Source: Bretschneidera sinensis (lineage: Eukaryota; Streptophyta; Magnoliopsida; Brassicales; Akaniaceae). Taken from it: 64,000 nt of DNA. The stretch lies in NCBI GenBank assembly GCA_023935145.1, contig CM043700.1:136000828-136064827 (forward strand), written 5' to 3'. The notes under the pieces were generated by a model. The model did no database searches and was not told the DNA's origin. It saw only the letters and a list, made by a program, of their open reading frames with translations. The translations under genes were made by a program, and so were the position numbers. The stretch's first letter is position 1, and each line of letters starts with the position of its first letter. Shown one piece after another: positions 1 to 11,296 of the stretch.

Positions 1-716
1 CCATGTAGCCTAGATTTAATTTATACATTTCAGGTTTGTTTTTAGCGTATATATAGTGGTAAAATATGATAGAAAGGTTTCCTTTAGATATTGTTTACTT
101 TATTTTTCAATTTTTTGTTTTTGTTTTTGCAAAATCGGAAACAAACACAAGAATGCATGTTGGTTTAAGTGTTTTTGTCTTCAACTTTTAGAAAATGAAA
201 TCAAAATTTTGGAAATTGTTGGAAACAAAAGAGTCTTGTTTCCTACAAGTTTGAAAACAAAAACAAGAACACAAAGTCGCACTAATCCTTGCGCCCCTTG
301 TCTACGAACCAAAGTTCCCACCCAGTTTCTACTGTTTGTGACCCTCTTTTCCTTCTTTTAAAAAAAAAAAATTCATATCACTTTCCTTTTTTCTTAAGTT
401 TTGGCTCAATATTTAATTCTCAATCACTTTAAAAATTTGATGTCCAATTCAGGTATATAGAAGTAAGTTGAGAATCGTGCAAAACTCTTCATTTTTAAAG
501 TCTGCTATGTGCATCAGTTATGAAATATACAACTAATGCTACTGAGTCCTAAAAAGTTCAAATCTGGGACTGCTTCTTCTCAAATGACAATTGTCATGCA
601 AAAGAAATCACTAGCAACGAGTTCAAAGTTGTCAAATTTGAGGTTTCGACAACTTCAGGATTCAGGAATTATTACAACCAACACAATCTTAACTTCAATA
701 GTTAAAAGAGAAAAAT

Positions 717-810
717 AAGTGGCTTGGGCATAGCCCAATCGGTAAGCACACTTTTATTCTAAATAGGAGGTCTCAAGTTCAATCCCCCCACCTCTAATTA
801 TCCAAAAAAA
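717..810 (+). mobile_element. tRNA-derived SINE-like retroposon, copy 1
   Basis: The 5' part resembles a Pol III promoter: an A-box-like stretch (tagcccaatcggtaagcac) followed about 35 bp later by a B-box-like stretch (aagttcaatcc). It ends in an A-rich tract. It is flanked by a probable target-site duplication, aaagagaaaaat at 705-716 and aagagagaaaaat at 812-824. The same insertion with the same flanks is present in the other two tandem copies, so it predates the duplication. Only the tRNA-like head of about 95 bp is seen, shorter than most plant SINEs. Confidence 0.6.
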
Positions 811-1608
811 GAAGAGAGAAAAATGGAATAATTTCAAGAATGAATTATGAAGTCAGAAGAATGATGATACTAGGAAACGAAAGGAGAATCTGAGCATTCT
901 CTAACCGTTCATGATAATTCGGAGCTTCGAGTATATTAAAACCAAATAATTGGGGTAGTCACTTGTTAGAGAAGCTCATGATCGCTGAATATAAAGAAAA
1001 GGTATGGATTTACTTGATGATAAAAAAGTTATGACAAACTCAGAAATTTAAGATTCTTGTCATGATATCTGCTGTTTGTTTAGAAAATTTCAGGCAACAA
1101 AAAACAAGATGGGCCAAGAATAGGATGACTTCAATAGTATGATTCCAAATTCAAGTTTTATCCTTCAATTAATATAAAGATAATGATAAACAGTGGCACT
1201 AGAGTAGATCAGAAGAACCATCAAAAGGAATTAAATTAGGACATCTTGCCAGAAGAAAATGACGCTTGATCAGAAAAGCCAAGGAAGCATATACCCAAAC
1301 TAACCAAAAAATTTAAAAATAAAATCATCCATTCGAGTAAAAAATTCCTTTCCAACCAAGTCCTTACTTCCTGCATCTACATTAAGATGGGCCTCAAACT
1401 AGAAAATCAGAAACCAGAACTTCAAAGAAATAACATACAAAAATTACTGAAAACAGAGAAAAATATAAATCAGAAGATAATGATATTGGTAAGGAAGAAA
1501 CAAGCAAAATTACCTGGACAACGATTTGACAAGGTGAAGAAGCTCGTCCACAATACCAGTTAAATGACAATCACACTTCAATTTGAAAGGTTGGAAGCTA
1601 CAAATGGC

Positions 1609-2107
1609 CACTTATATTGATCTTTGGCGACAAAACCAAGGGAAATCTGGCAATGCGTTGGCTCTTATCCGTTGTTGAGATTTTTTTTCCTTAATAGGGA
1701 TGACAATATTAACCACAACTAATATATAGCATATCTTGTATTTAACCACCAGATTAGACACATGATTACTTAATAACCACTTACATTGAACTTTGGTGAC
1801 AAAACCAAGGGGAATCTGACAATGCCTTGGCTCATATCCATTGCTGAGAATTTTTTTCCCCCTAAATTGGGACGATATTATCAACCACAATTAATATATA
1901 TCATATCTTGTATTTAAACACGAGAGTAGACACATAATCATTAAATGACCACTTACATTGAACTTTGGTTACAAAACTGAGGGGAATCTCGCAATGTGTT
2001 GGCTCATATCCATTGTAGAGATTTTTTTTTCTTAATAGGGATGATATTATCAACAACAATTAATATATAGCATATCTTGTATTAAAGCACCCAACTAGAT
2101 ACAGAAC
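1609..2107. repeat. Minisatellite, ~165-170 bp unit, 3 copies
   Basis: Units begin near 1609, 1779 and 1950. Each contains ccactta(t/c)attga, then acaaaacc, then ggctcatatccattg, a T-run, agggatgatattatcaac and catatcttgtatt. The same array occurs in tandem units 2 and 3. No coding sense is apparent. Confidence 0.8.
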
Positions 2108-3252
2108 CACTCAATTACTATAGATAAGCACGTCTTGCACATTCAATAATTTCACCAGATAGGCCATTATTCTCATAGATAGGCTTGTGACACTCATTCA
2201 TTGGTTTAATCAGGTAGGCCACTGTCACTAAAACCAGGTGATTTGAGATGTACAAACCATCAACCATCAAATTATAACTTACTATTATTTCTCCAACCGT
2301 GCTCGTTTCGGAAATTGTACTGTGCACTATACAGGTACTGAAGGTTTTAATAGAAGTGTCAAAGAACCAGAGAGCTTATTCAAGTGAAGATTAATCAAAA
2401 ATCATTTGAAGTAGGAGGAGGGATTCTTTTAAGCATCAGAAAACAAAACTTGCATGCACCTGCACTAATGGATATTACCGTTATTGTAGAAAGACAACTT
2501 TTACCAAACACCCTACTTATTCATCCACTCACAGTTAATATAGCTTATACACTGCAGCTTTAATGTTTTGATTGTTATCTTGTAAGTTAGACTCAATGTG
2601 CTTGGTTTCATCAAACGGACATAAGTACACAACTTATTGATAGCGTGTAAGTTAAATATTTCAATCACCAGATGTCTAAAAATCAATTTATTAAAAAATT
2701 ATTTAATTTAATTTTGTTAATAATATTTCTAATTATCGTTATTACAAATATAAATGCTGTCAATATTTGTTACAAGACATTTTTAACTGACATAACACAA
2801 AAATTGAGTCTAGATAAGCAAAATTATGGATTCATAATTTACTTATCATATTAATTCTTTCTCATGTTTTTATTTTTATTATAGGAGAACAATTATACAT
2901 GTTGAGTGATAGTATTGAAAATTGATACCAAGCATGGATGACATTAGATATCTTGCCAATATTGTCGTAAAAAACTTAAAGAGGATAATGGAAAATACCG
3001 GTATGTATTTGGTCTAAATGCCAAAAATTCAATTCCCAAGTATAAAATTTCGTAAGTTTAATGAGTATCAGTTATTTTGTCAACTTATAAGATACATCAT
3101 TTAAACAAATATATGTTAATTATTGAAGTGTACGATCATTTTTGTGACAAGGTAATATATTTTACATAAGAATCGTTTTTTAATTGATGGTACTAAATGA
3201 ATTGTTTATATATAATTCTAAATTATTTTAAAAAAGATATACGTAAAAGGGT

Positions 3253-4571
3253 TGTTCGGAAATATGATGATTGAAGTAAATACGATTTGCACAAAAATTA
3301 AGCAACTAAAAATTTAACATAGAGTGAGAAAGAGAGAGAGAGAAAGAGGAACACAGAGATTTATAGTGTTTTGGCGATGAGAGTACGTCCACTTCTTCAA
3401 TAGGCATTCCTTCTGGTCTACTGAATTCCACTAATCTCAACGATTACACCTTGCTTGGATTTTCGGGTACCAAGCACGCCTTTACACCTTGTCTTGCTTT
3501 ATGGGTAGCAAGAAAACCTTACAAAAGAAATCTCTCTCAAACTCACACTTTTTCACTCTACAGATTTAAACACTACCGAAGTTGTAAACACTAAATCTTT
3601 AAGGTTTGTGTAAAACTGAGACTGAATTCTTTCTTTATACTCTTATACTTAAGTCCTTTCAACAAACTCTAATTTATAACTTCAGCAAAGCTCTCCAAAA
3701 ATGGACACTCTAAAAACTTCCTTTTCAGACTGATATCTCAATTATTGTAGATCATCTTATCTCCAACGGTCACTTTTAGTTGACTGGTCTTCTTCTCAGT
3801 AAATTGGATCTTCTAACAGGTCTTATAAAACGCTAAACCTTTTACCGGTCGACTAGATCTTCTTGGTAGTCGACTAGGTACTGACTACCTCTTTCCTGGT
3901 AGTCGACTAGGTAGCTGACTACCTCTCTCCTGCTGGTCGACTAGGCAGTCGGCTATTTCTTTCCTGCTGGTTGATTAGGCAGTCAAATACCTCTCTCCTG
4001 CTTGACTCACTGGTCGACTTACTAGTCAACTGGTTGCTCTGCTTGTCGACTCACTGGTCGACTGGTTCTTCTGCTTGTCTGGTAGTCGACTAGGTAGCTG
4101 ACTACCGCTCTCCTAGTATTCGACTAGGCAGTCGGCTACCTCTCTCCTGCTGGTCGACTAGGCAGTCAGCTACCTCTCACCTGCTTAACTCACAAGTTGA
4201 CTGGTTGCTCTATTGGTCGACTCACTGGTTGATTGGTTACTCTATTGGTCGACTCACTGGTTGACTGGTCCTTTTGCTGGTCGACTGGTTGCTCTACTGG
4301 TCAACTGGTTTTTCTACTGGTCGACTCACTTGTAGACTAGCTCCTCTGACGTGTCCGTAATTTCTGTCATTTATTTCCTTGGATTCTACACTAACTTTCT
4401 GCATACAAAATATGAATCTACCAAAAATATATGTGGGTTGTAGTTGAAGTATTTATCCTTAATAGAATTGATTTTAGTAACCTGCACACTTAGATGAATT
4501 CATCAGTAAATAACACAAGGTTTAGCTATATCAAAATATACCAAGAGATGCAAACATAAAATATCCTAACA
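3253..4571 (-). repeat. 3' LTR of the gag-only element
   Basis: This 1319-bp LTR is the downstream copy for an element read on the minus strand. It is about 180 bp longer than its partner because the internal GTCGAC array (about 3848-4340) has more units. Confidence 0.85.
3848..4340. repeat. Degenerate GTCGAC repeat array in LTR
   Basis: About 13 GTCGAC hexamers lie in roughly 490 bp. They sit in two alternating motifs: tagtcgactaggtagctgactacctc, and the shorter tggtcgactcactggtcgac. Intervening copies read gtcaac, ttgac or tgatta, as expected from base changes in an originally more uniform array. It is not a CRISPR array because repeat length and spacing vary and no unique spacers are present. 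Confidence 0.85.
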
Positions 4572-4585
4572 ATCTTCCCCTTTTT
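4572..4585 (-). promoter_or_regulatory. Polypurine tract of the gag-only element
   Basis: Read on the minus strand, the bases just before the 3' LTR are AAAAAGGGGAAGAT, a typical plus-strand primer tract. This fixes the element's orientation. Confidence 0.7.
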
Positions 4586-5039
4586 GATATAGACAAAACC
4601 AAAAACAAAAACAAAAACATTTGTAATAAAATAAAAGCAGTTTAAAATAAGGAGGTAAATCACATTTCTCTCCCTTTTTTGTCTAAATCAAAAAGTAAAA
4701 CGGGGAAGAAGCTCCCTCTGAACGAATGAAATATTAAAATCTAATAATTAAATCAAACTCCCCCTAAACACATGGGGCATAAAAACCAACAAACAGGAAG
4801 AAAAAAAACGTGAAATCAAAATTAAACTAATACAAACAAAACAAAAATCAAACGTGTAGTTAAACTGATTAAAATTTGGACACTCAACCATTACTGGATT
4901 TGATTGTCTTATCTCCCTCGTTTGGTACGGATTATTGTCATCTAAAGTTACAAGGCAGAGGTTTGCGACTTATTGTTTGAGATCTGAATCCTCGGTCTCA
5001 CCATTGCTCTTGGTTGCTACTAGTCCTTTTCTATTTGAT

Positions 5040-5967
5040 CTTTCAGGTTTGGACAATAAGCTCTTATGTGACCTTGCTAGTTGCATTCATAGCAGACTCG
5101 TTCTCTCTTTCTCGATGACTCGCTTTTTGAATCTCTTTTGTGTTGCTCAAGGTTTCTTTTAAACCTTCTTGCGAGCATTGCTATTTCATCATCTAAGTCA
5201 GACATTTCTTCATCTTCGTACTTGGCAGCTTTTAATGCGATTGTTTTTCTTTGCTTGTCTTCATGATTCTTCAGCACCTTCAAGTTGATCTCATTAGTCA
5301 TTAGGATGCCAACGAGATCTTCTAGGGTCATTGTTGTATATTTTTCTAACTCTTTAATGGTTGAAACTTTGGGTAGCCACTCCCTTGGTAGAGATCTAAT
5401 CATCTTGATCACCTGATCAGACAGAAAGATCTCCTTTCTTAGCTCTCTCAGATCGTTTAATATTTCAAAGAACTGAGAGGTTAATTCTGAGATGCTTTAA
5501 CTCGGATTCATCCTGAAATTATCAAAAACAGACATTAGAATTGTAATTTTAGTTAATTTGACATTATTTGTACCTTCAAATGTTGCTTCCAGCTTGAGTC
5601 AAATTTCTTAGGCTGTCTCGCATGATTGGATCCGATTGAACTGGTTCTTATTGATCCTGCAGTACAGGAGGTGCATGGCTTTGTTGTTGATTTCTCTTTG
5701 ATTCTTCTCAACCTTAGAGCACTCGTCTTCATCTTTCTCAATTTCTACTTCACTAATCTTATTGGTATGTCTGAATGGTCATTTTCTGATGACTCTCCAG
5801 AAGTTTGAGTCTGCACTCTTGATATAGACCATCCACATTTTCTTCCAAAAGGGGTAGTTCGACCCATTGAATATGAGAGGGCTAAACTTAGCGACTTGAT
5901 CAATATCATTGGACCTAGTTGAGGCGTATGCGTGCAACTTTTCAAGAACTCCTTGACAGTTAGTCAA
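5040..5967 (-). pseudogene. Broken copia-type gag (DUF4219/UBN2 plus zinc knuckle)
   Basis: Read on the minus strand in one frame, this encodes a copia-like Gag. The N-terminal part contains FNGSNYPFWKKMW, the DUF4219-type start. The middle part contains LPREWLPKVSTIKE and TLEDLVGILM, typical of UBN2. The end has a CCHC zinc knuckle at 5053-5094, with C-x2-C-x4-H-x4-C spacing preserved. At least five in-frame stops interrupt it: one after RVIRK, two close together near 5600, one near 5500, and a TAG inside the knuckle itself. There is no frameshift, so decay is by substitution. No polymerase domain follows. Family assignment is by motif recognition only. Confidence 0.75.
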
Positions 5968-5982
5968 TTGTTATGGAGACCT

Positions 5983-5994
5983 GCTCTGATACCA
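5983..5994 (-). promoter_or_regulatory. Primer binding site (tRNA-Met type), gag-only element
   Basis: The minus strand reads TGGTATCAGAGC two bases inside the 5' LTR. This is the usual plant copia primer site, complementary to the initiator tRNA-Met 3' end. Confidence 0.8.
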
Positions 5995-5996
5995 AT

Positions 5997-7133
5997 TGTT
6001 AGGAAATATGATGATTAAAGTAAATACAATTTTCACAAAAATTAAACAATTAAAAACTTAATAGAGAGAGAAAGAGGGACACAGAGATTTATAGTGGTTC
6101 GGTGACGAGCCTACATCCACTTCTTCAATAGGCCTTCCTCTCGATCTACTGAGTTTCACTAATCTCAACTATTACACCTGGCTTGGATTTCGAAGTACCA
6201 AGCACACCTTTACACCTTGTCTTGCTTTATAGGAAGCAAGAAAACCTTACAAAATAAATCTCTTTTTAAACTCACACTTTTACACTCTACAGATTTAAAC
6301 ACTGCTGAAGTAGTAAACACTAAATCTTTAAGATTTGTGTAAAACTTAGACTGAATTCTTTTTTCTTACTCTTATACTAAACTCCCTTCAGCAAACTCTA
6401 ATTTATAGCTTCAGCCAAGCTCTCAAAAAAGGGCAACTCTGAAAACTTCATTTTCAGACTGATATCTCATTTATTGTAGATCCTTTTTATCTCCAACGGT
6501 CACTTCCAATTGACTGGTCTTCTCCTCAGTAGACCGGATCTTTTGACTGGTCTTATAAAATGCTAAACCTTCTACCGGTCAACTAGATCTTCTTGGTAGT
6601 CAACTAGGTACTGACTACCTCTCTCTTGGTAGTCGACTAGGTAGCTGACTACGCTCTCCTAGTAGTCGACTAGGTAGCTGACTACGTCTCTCCTAGTAGT
6701 CGGGTAGGCAGCCGGCTACCTCTCTCCTGTTAGTCGACTAGGCAGTCAGCTACCTCTCTCATACTGGTAGACTAGGCAGTCGGCTACCTCTCTCTTGCTT
6801 GACTCACTGGTCGAGTCACTAGTCGACTGGTTGCTCTGCTGGTCGACTGGTTGCTCTATTGGTCGACTCGTTTTTTTGCTGGTTAACTCACTGGTCGACT
6901 AGTTCCTCTGAAATATCTGCAATTTCTGTCCTTTATTTTCTTGGATTCTGCACTAACTTTCTTGATACAAAAGCTGAATCTACCAAAAATATATGTGAGT
7001 TGTAGTTGAAGTACTTATCCTTAATATAATTGATTTTAGTAACCTGCACACTTAGATAAATTCATCAGTAAATAACACAAGATTTTACTATATCAAAATA
7101 TACCTGGAGATGCAAGCATAAAATATCCTAACA
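5997..7133 (-). repeat. 5' LTR of the gag-only element
   Basis: This 1137-bp LTR is the upstream copy on the minus strand. Its GTCGAC array (about 6575-6910) holds about seven intact hexamers plus degenerate ones. Confidence 0.85.
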
Positions 7134-8372
7134 AGTGTATATACCTTAAATTTTTGTTGTAAAAAAATGTTATTACTTTTAAAAACATAATTAAATTTCA
7201 AAAAAACATAAATCTTATATATAATACTTTGAATATGTAGGGAAGAAACAACTCATTTGAGCAAAAGCGCTGACAAACAATAATGAATTAGATTATTTGC
7301 CTTTATTGAATTATGAGATTCTACAAGAATTTTTTCTTTATTTGAGGATTCATGTTTGTTCAAATTATCGACTATAATTATCTGTTTGAGCTTTAATAAT
7401 TACATTTACTTTGAACTTCTTATTTATTTAATGAATTCTATATCACAAATATAGATATGATAAACTTAATTTCTTAACATTTTTTAAAATTGAAAAATAT
7501 AATAGAATGCATCTATCGCATGCATTTGCATGGGTTGACAATATCATAATAACTTTTTTAATTTAAATATGTAATTATATATTAAATATTTTTATTTATC
7601 TTAATACAATAAATTATTTTAATATTTGTTTCAGTGAACAAAAAATTCTCGTGCATTTGCTGGTCTAAAGATAAAACCAATAAGATTAGTGTAAAATAAA
7701 ACCTAAGCCCTTTTAAGACTAGGTCTCATTGTCACCAAACAAATAAAATTACAAATCCTTGTAAAATTCAACTAAATCCCTTTATACTCCATTTGGAACC
7801 AAATAAAAATGAATTTCATTTCATATTGAAAAAGAATTCATTTAAAAATGAATTGATATTAAATTTTATGTTTGCATTTTTATATTAAATTATAGAATTC
7901 AATTAAGTTATTATATTTAAAATGTGAACAAAATTAAAGAATCCAAAAGTGGAGAAAAATGGAGGTATGGGAAGAAAGATGGAGGAAAGGAGAGAGAAAG
8001 AGAATACTTAACATGATAAGGTGCTTATATAGGCACCAAATCCATTATCAAGTCTAATTATCAAGTCTATTAAAACTTAACATGATAAGGTGCTTATATA
8101 GGCACCAAAATCCCAAACAAACTAGAAAACAATTCAAACACAAATAAAATAGAAAAGCCCTAATGACATAATTCGACAACAAATTATAATTCTGAATTAT
8201 TAAATAAAACTCTAGGATTCTCCATCAAATAGTCCTAGCAACAAAACCGATCCATTCAAGGCACTATTAGTCCTCAACAAACCGATTCAATATTTTTGGT
8301 AGATTTTTACTAATCTGATTTTGAATCTTCTGGTAGATCATCACCGACCCGATTTGCTGAATGTGTGGTAGA

Positions 8373-8504
8373 TTACCACTCATCAGCTCGTTCGAACTCA
8401 TAACCTTCTTTATCATCATCATCTTCTTCTACATTTTCGTCTCCATCACACTTCATGACGATCGTGACTACAGAAGCAAAATACCTGTTGCTTTTGCGGT
8501 AGAT
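8373..8504 (-). other. Small acidic open frame, copy in unit 2 (unrecognised)
   Basis: A minus-strand frame contains SVVTIV, an acidic run (VEEDDDDKEG) and ends FERADEW before TAA at 8373-8375. From its internal ATG at 8456 it encodes 27 residues. The copy in unit 3 (27021-27107) has one extra Asp codon and the same stop. The codon-sized indel hints at coding ancestry. However, the other differences (K/E, D/G, Y/D) all change the amino acid, so there is no sign of present constraint. It may be the tail of a lost gene. No family is recognised. Confidence 0.25.
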
Positions 8505-9626
8505 TTATGTTCTCTCTCAAAGTACCTTAGCTTGAAGTGGATTGAACCTCCGCTTAGAATGATGGTTCTGAAATTAAGAGAACAGACAACATCAGGGTAC
8601 AACACGGGGATATTCGTCTTGAATCTTGATCCCAGTGGCTTGTGAATCTATATTTAGACCTTTATACAAGATGGTACATGAAAGTGATGGTAAAGTTATA
8701 GAATAATCGTATCACTACATCTCATGTGAATATCAAAAATCACACCAATACACATAAACGCCACCCACACCCATCCAGCCACCTACAAACACAATTAAGT
8801 ATACTTTAAGAGAAAATGTAAATCACTTACAAATGACATTGACAGTCAATATTTAACAATCTTAAGACACACCCCACTTCAATATCAAATCCACATGGCG
8901 TAGATTTAATATATACATTTAAGGTTTGTTTTTAGCGTGTATATGGTTGTAAAATATGATAGAAAGGTTTCCTAGGTTAAAACCACAACTTTAGGTGTTG
9001 TTTACTTTATTTTTCAATTTTTTGTTTTTGTTTTTGCAAAATGGGCAACAAACACAAGAATGCATGTTGGTTTTAATTGTTTTTGTCTTAGAAAATGAAA
9101 TCAAAATTTTGAAAATTGTTGGAAACAAAAGAGTCTTGTTTCCTACAAGTTTGAAAACAAAAACAAGAACACAAAGTCGCATTAATCCTTGCGCCTTGTC
9201 TACGAACCAAAGTTCCCACCCAGGTTCTTCTGTTTGTGACCCTCTTTTCCTTCTTTTTTTTAATTTTTTTTTCATATTACTTTCGTTTTTTCTTAAGTTT
9301 TGGCTTAATATTTAATTCTCAATCACTTTATACAGCATTTAATCCCATAATAATGCAGCATATATGGAACCAGATAAAAGCAACTCTTAAATCTTTATGA
9401 TAGTGTGCTGAATAAATTTTCTTTTTCTTTTCTGAAACCAAGCTGGCAAGTAGAGTCATTAAACTTTTCTGCTCAGTGTTTTTTAAACTATCATCAGTTT
9501 TAGAGGCTTTGTTTTCAACAATCAAATATTGAAAATAAATGAGGTAACTTTTGTTTTTGAAAACACAAAATTAGTAACGTTACCACAAGACACTTTAAAA
9601 ATTTGATGTCCAATTCAGGTATATAA

Positions 9627-10214
9627 TGTTGAGAATCAATGTCCATGTTAGGCCTAGCTGCTGGCTTAGAGTGGGAACAAAGCAGGACCAGCTTCAAAAC
9701 CAAACTTCATTTCCTCCACCACATAATGTCCATGTTGAGAATCAATGTTAGCCCACCATAAGTAATTCCCAATCCAATCTAAGTCCAATAGTATTGTTCA
9801 AGCCCATAGCTAGTTTGATGATGTAATTGCTTACAATTACAAAGTGAGGCAAAGTTAGGTATGTTGCTATTGGTGAGGTTGTGTGGAAGACAACATAATG
9901 AGGTGCTTAATGGGTGGTGTGGAAGACAACATAATTAGGTTCTTAATGGGTTGTGTGGAAAACAACATAATTAGGTGCTTAATGAGTTTGTGTGGTAGTA
10001 AATAAATTTAATTTAATTATATGTGTGGTGTAGTTTTCATTTGGTTTGCTATAAATACTCCAGTCTTCAAGCCTTGTAATTCATCAAGAAGAAAAACAAA
10101 GCTAAGTGCTAAATAAGAAAAGCTTTGCTAATTGTGTTTTGTGAGTTCTCTTTAGAGTGTTTTATTTTCTTCTTCCTAAAAATAGTTAGAGTTTTGTACT
10201 CTACTTATTCAACA
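9627..10214 (+). repeat. 5' LTR of copia element 1
   Basis: This 588-bp LTR carries a TATA-like box (ctataaatac, about 10048-10057) that probably drove transcription. It also has a roughly 35-bp direct repeat in three to four copies (gtgtggaagacaacataat, gaggtgcttaatggg) at about 9879-9994. Confidence 0.93.
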
Positions 10215-10215
10215 A

Positions 10216-10229
10216 TTGGTATCAGAGCG
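10216..10229 (+). promoter_or_regulatory. Primer binding site, copia element 1
   Basis: TTGGTATCAGAGCG directly follows the 5' LTR and matches the initiator tRNA-Met 3' end. Confidence 0.85.
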
Positions 10230-10274
10230 GGACGGTCGGTACCGATATTTTTTTGGAGTGAGTTTTCTTGAGTC

Positions 10275-11296
10275 ATGAGAATTTTGTATTCTACAAGTTT
10301 GTATCTTGAAATTAAACTTGCTCGGTACTATCAAAATTTTACCGACACGATGGGTGATCTTCAAGTTGTTGGAGGGATCAAGAAACTCAACAACCAAAAT
10401 TACAACACGTGGGCAACATGTATAGAGTCTTACCTTCAAGGTCAAGACCTTTGGAAGGTTGTCGGTGGTGGTGAAGTTACACAATCGGAGGCAGAAGATG
10501 CCAATGGCGTCTTGCGAAAGTGGAAAATTAAAGCAGGCAAAGCGATGTTTGCTTTAAAGACCACAATTGAAAAAGAAATGTTGGAACAAATCCGGGATGC
10601 CAAAACACCAAAGGAAGCATGAGACACTTTTGTTACACTCTTTTCAAAGAAGAATGATACAAGACTGCAACTTCTTGAGAACGAGCTGCTATCGATGGCG
10701 CAACGTGACACGACGATTGCCACAAGGTGAAATCTATATGCCGTGAAATTTTTGAATTAGATCTGACGGCGTCCATTGGGGAAGCCAGGATAAAGAGAAT
10801 AATTATCCATGGTTTGAGACCCGAATACCGAGGGTTCATTGTCGCTGTACAGGGATGGCCGACACAACCATCACTTGTTGAGTTTGAAAATTTGCTTGCA
10901 GGTCAAAAAGCTATGGCCAAGCAAATGGGAGGAGTCTTGCTGAAGGGTGAAGAGGAAGCGCTCTACACCAACAAAAGCAAAGGTAGTTTCAAGTGGCACA
11001 CTGGTGGTGGATCTAAAAAGGATGGTGACAAGGTAAAAAGTCACCAAGGAAAAGGAGGCTCTCGTCCATGGGGAGCTTCGAAGAATCATGGTAATGGTAG
11101 AAAGTTCGATGGCAAGTGTTACAACTGCGGGAAGATGGGCCACATGGTGAAATATTGTTGGGGCAAGAAAAATCTTGTTGAGAGTAATGCTGCTACTTCC
11201 AATTCTAAAGAGAATAGCGAAGATGGTTGGGATGCCGAAGCATTGTTCGCTATGGAGGAAGAAGAATTAGCTCTCACGGTAACAACGCCAGAATGA
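10275..11296 (+). pseudogene. Copia gag, disrupted
   Basis: The first 115 codons (10275-10622) carry the N-terminal Gag, with NNQNYNTWATCIESYL near the start. They end at TGA at 10620-10622, where a Trp is expected (EA-stop-DTF). The frame continues to about 10715. There a small deletion shifts it, and 10727-11296 supplies the rest: the UBN2 part with [13 protein letters not shown], and a CCHC knuckle ([14 protein letters not shown]) at 11117-11158. A second stop, TGA at 11294-11296, separates gag from the protease segment. Gag would form the particle that packages element RNA. Confidence 0.88.

Larger units (their letters stand above)
1..2640. repeat. Tandem unit 1, right part (truncated by window edge)
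   Basis: This stretch is closely similar by eye to 27526-30060 and more distantly to 8890-9626 plus 15027-17500. All three share the order: A/T-rich leader, SINE-like element, unique spacer, 165-bp minisatellite, then a segment reading tgcatgcacctgcactaatg. It ends near 2640 without the tRNA-Gln gene that closes units 2 and 3. Short open frames here (for example 56-361 and 536-718) recur in the other copies with changed lengths and look non-coding. No gene is recognised. Confidence 0.8.
3253..7133 (-). mobile_element. Gag-only LTR retrotransposon with GTCGAC-array LTRs
   Basis: Two long direct repeats begin TGTT(C/A)GGAAATATGATG and end AATATCCTAACA, giving inverted TGTTAGGA/TCCTAACA termini. 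The 5-bp flanks are AGGGT on the left and AGTGT on the right, a target-site duplication with one change. The related tandem copy at 25560-25580 is an uninterrupted empty site. On the minus strand a tRNA-Met primer site lies next to the right LTR and a purine-rich tract next to the left LTR, so transcription runs right to left. The 1.4-kb interior has only a broken gag and no protease, integrase or reverse transcriptase. It must have relied on another element's enzymes. Confidence 0.88.
2657..8890. repeat. Tandem unit 2, left part (contains an LTR element)
   Basis: This is homologous to 24606-27525. Both start with atttcaatcacc followed by gatgtctaaaaatca and share long stretches such as aaaaaatgttattactttt and ggtgcttatataggcacc. 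Copy 2 has an LTR element at 3253-7133 that copy 3 lacks. It also has a different A/T-rich insert at about 7785-8070, bounded by a repeated acttaacatgataaggtgct. No functional gene is recognised. Confidence 0.8.

Noticed and set aside
3848..4340. Possible CRISPR-like array
   Set aside because: Repeat length and spacing vary, there are no unique spacers or cas genes, it lies inside an LTR, and the DNA is plant nuclear.
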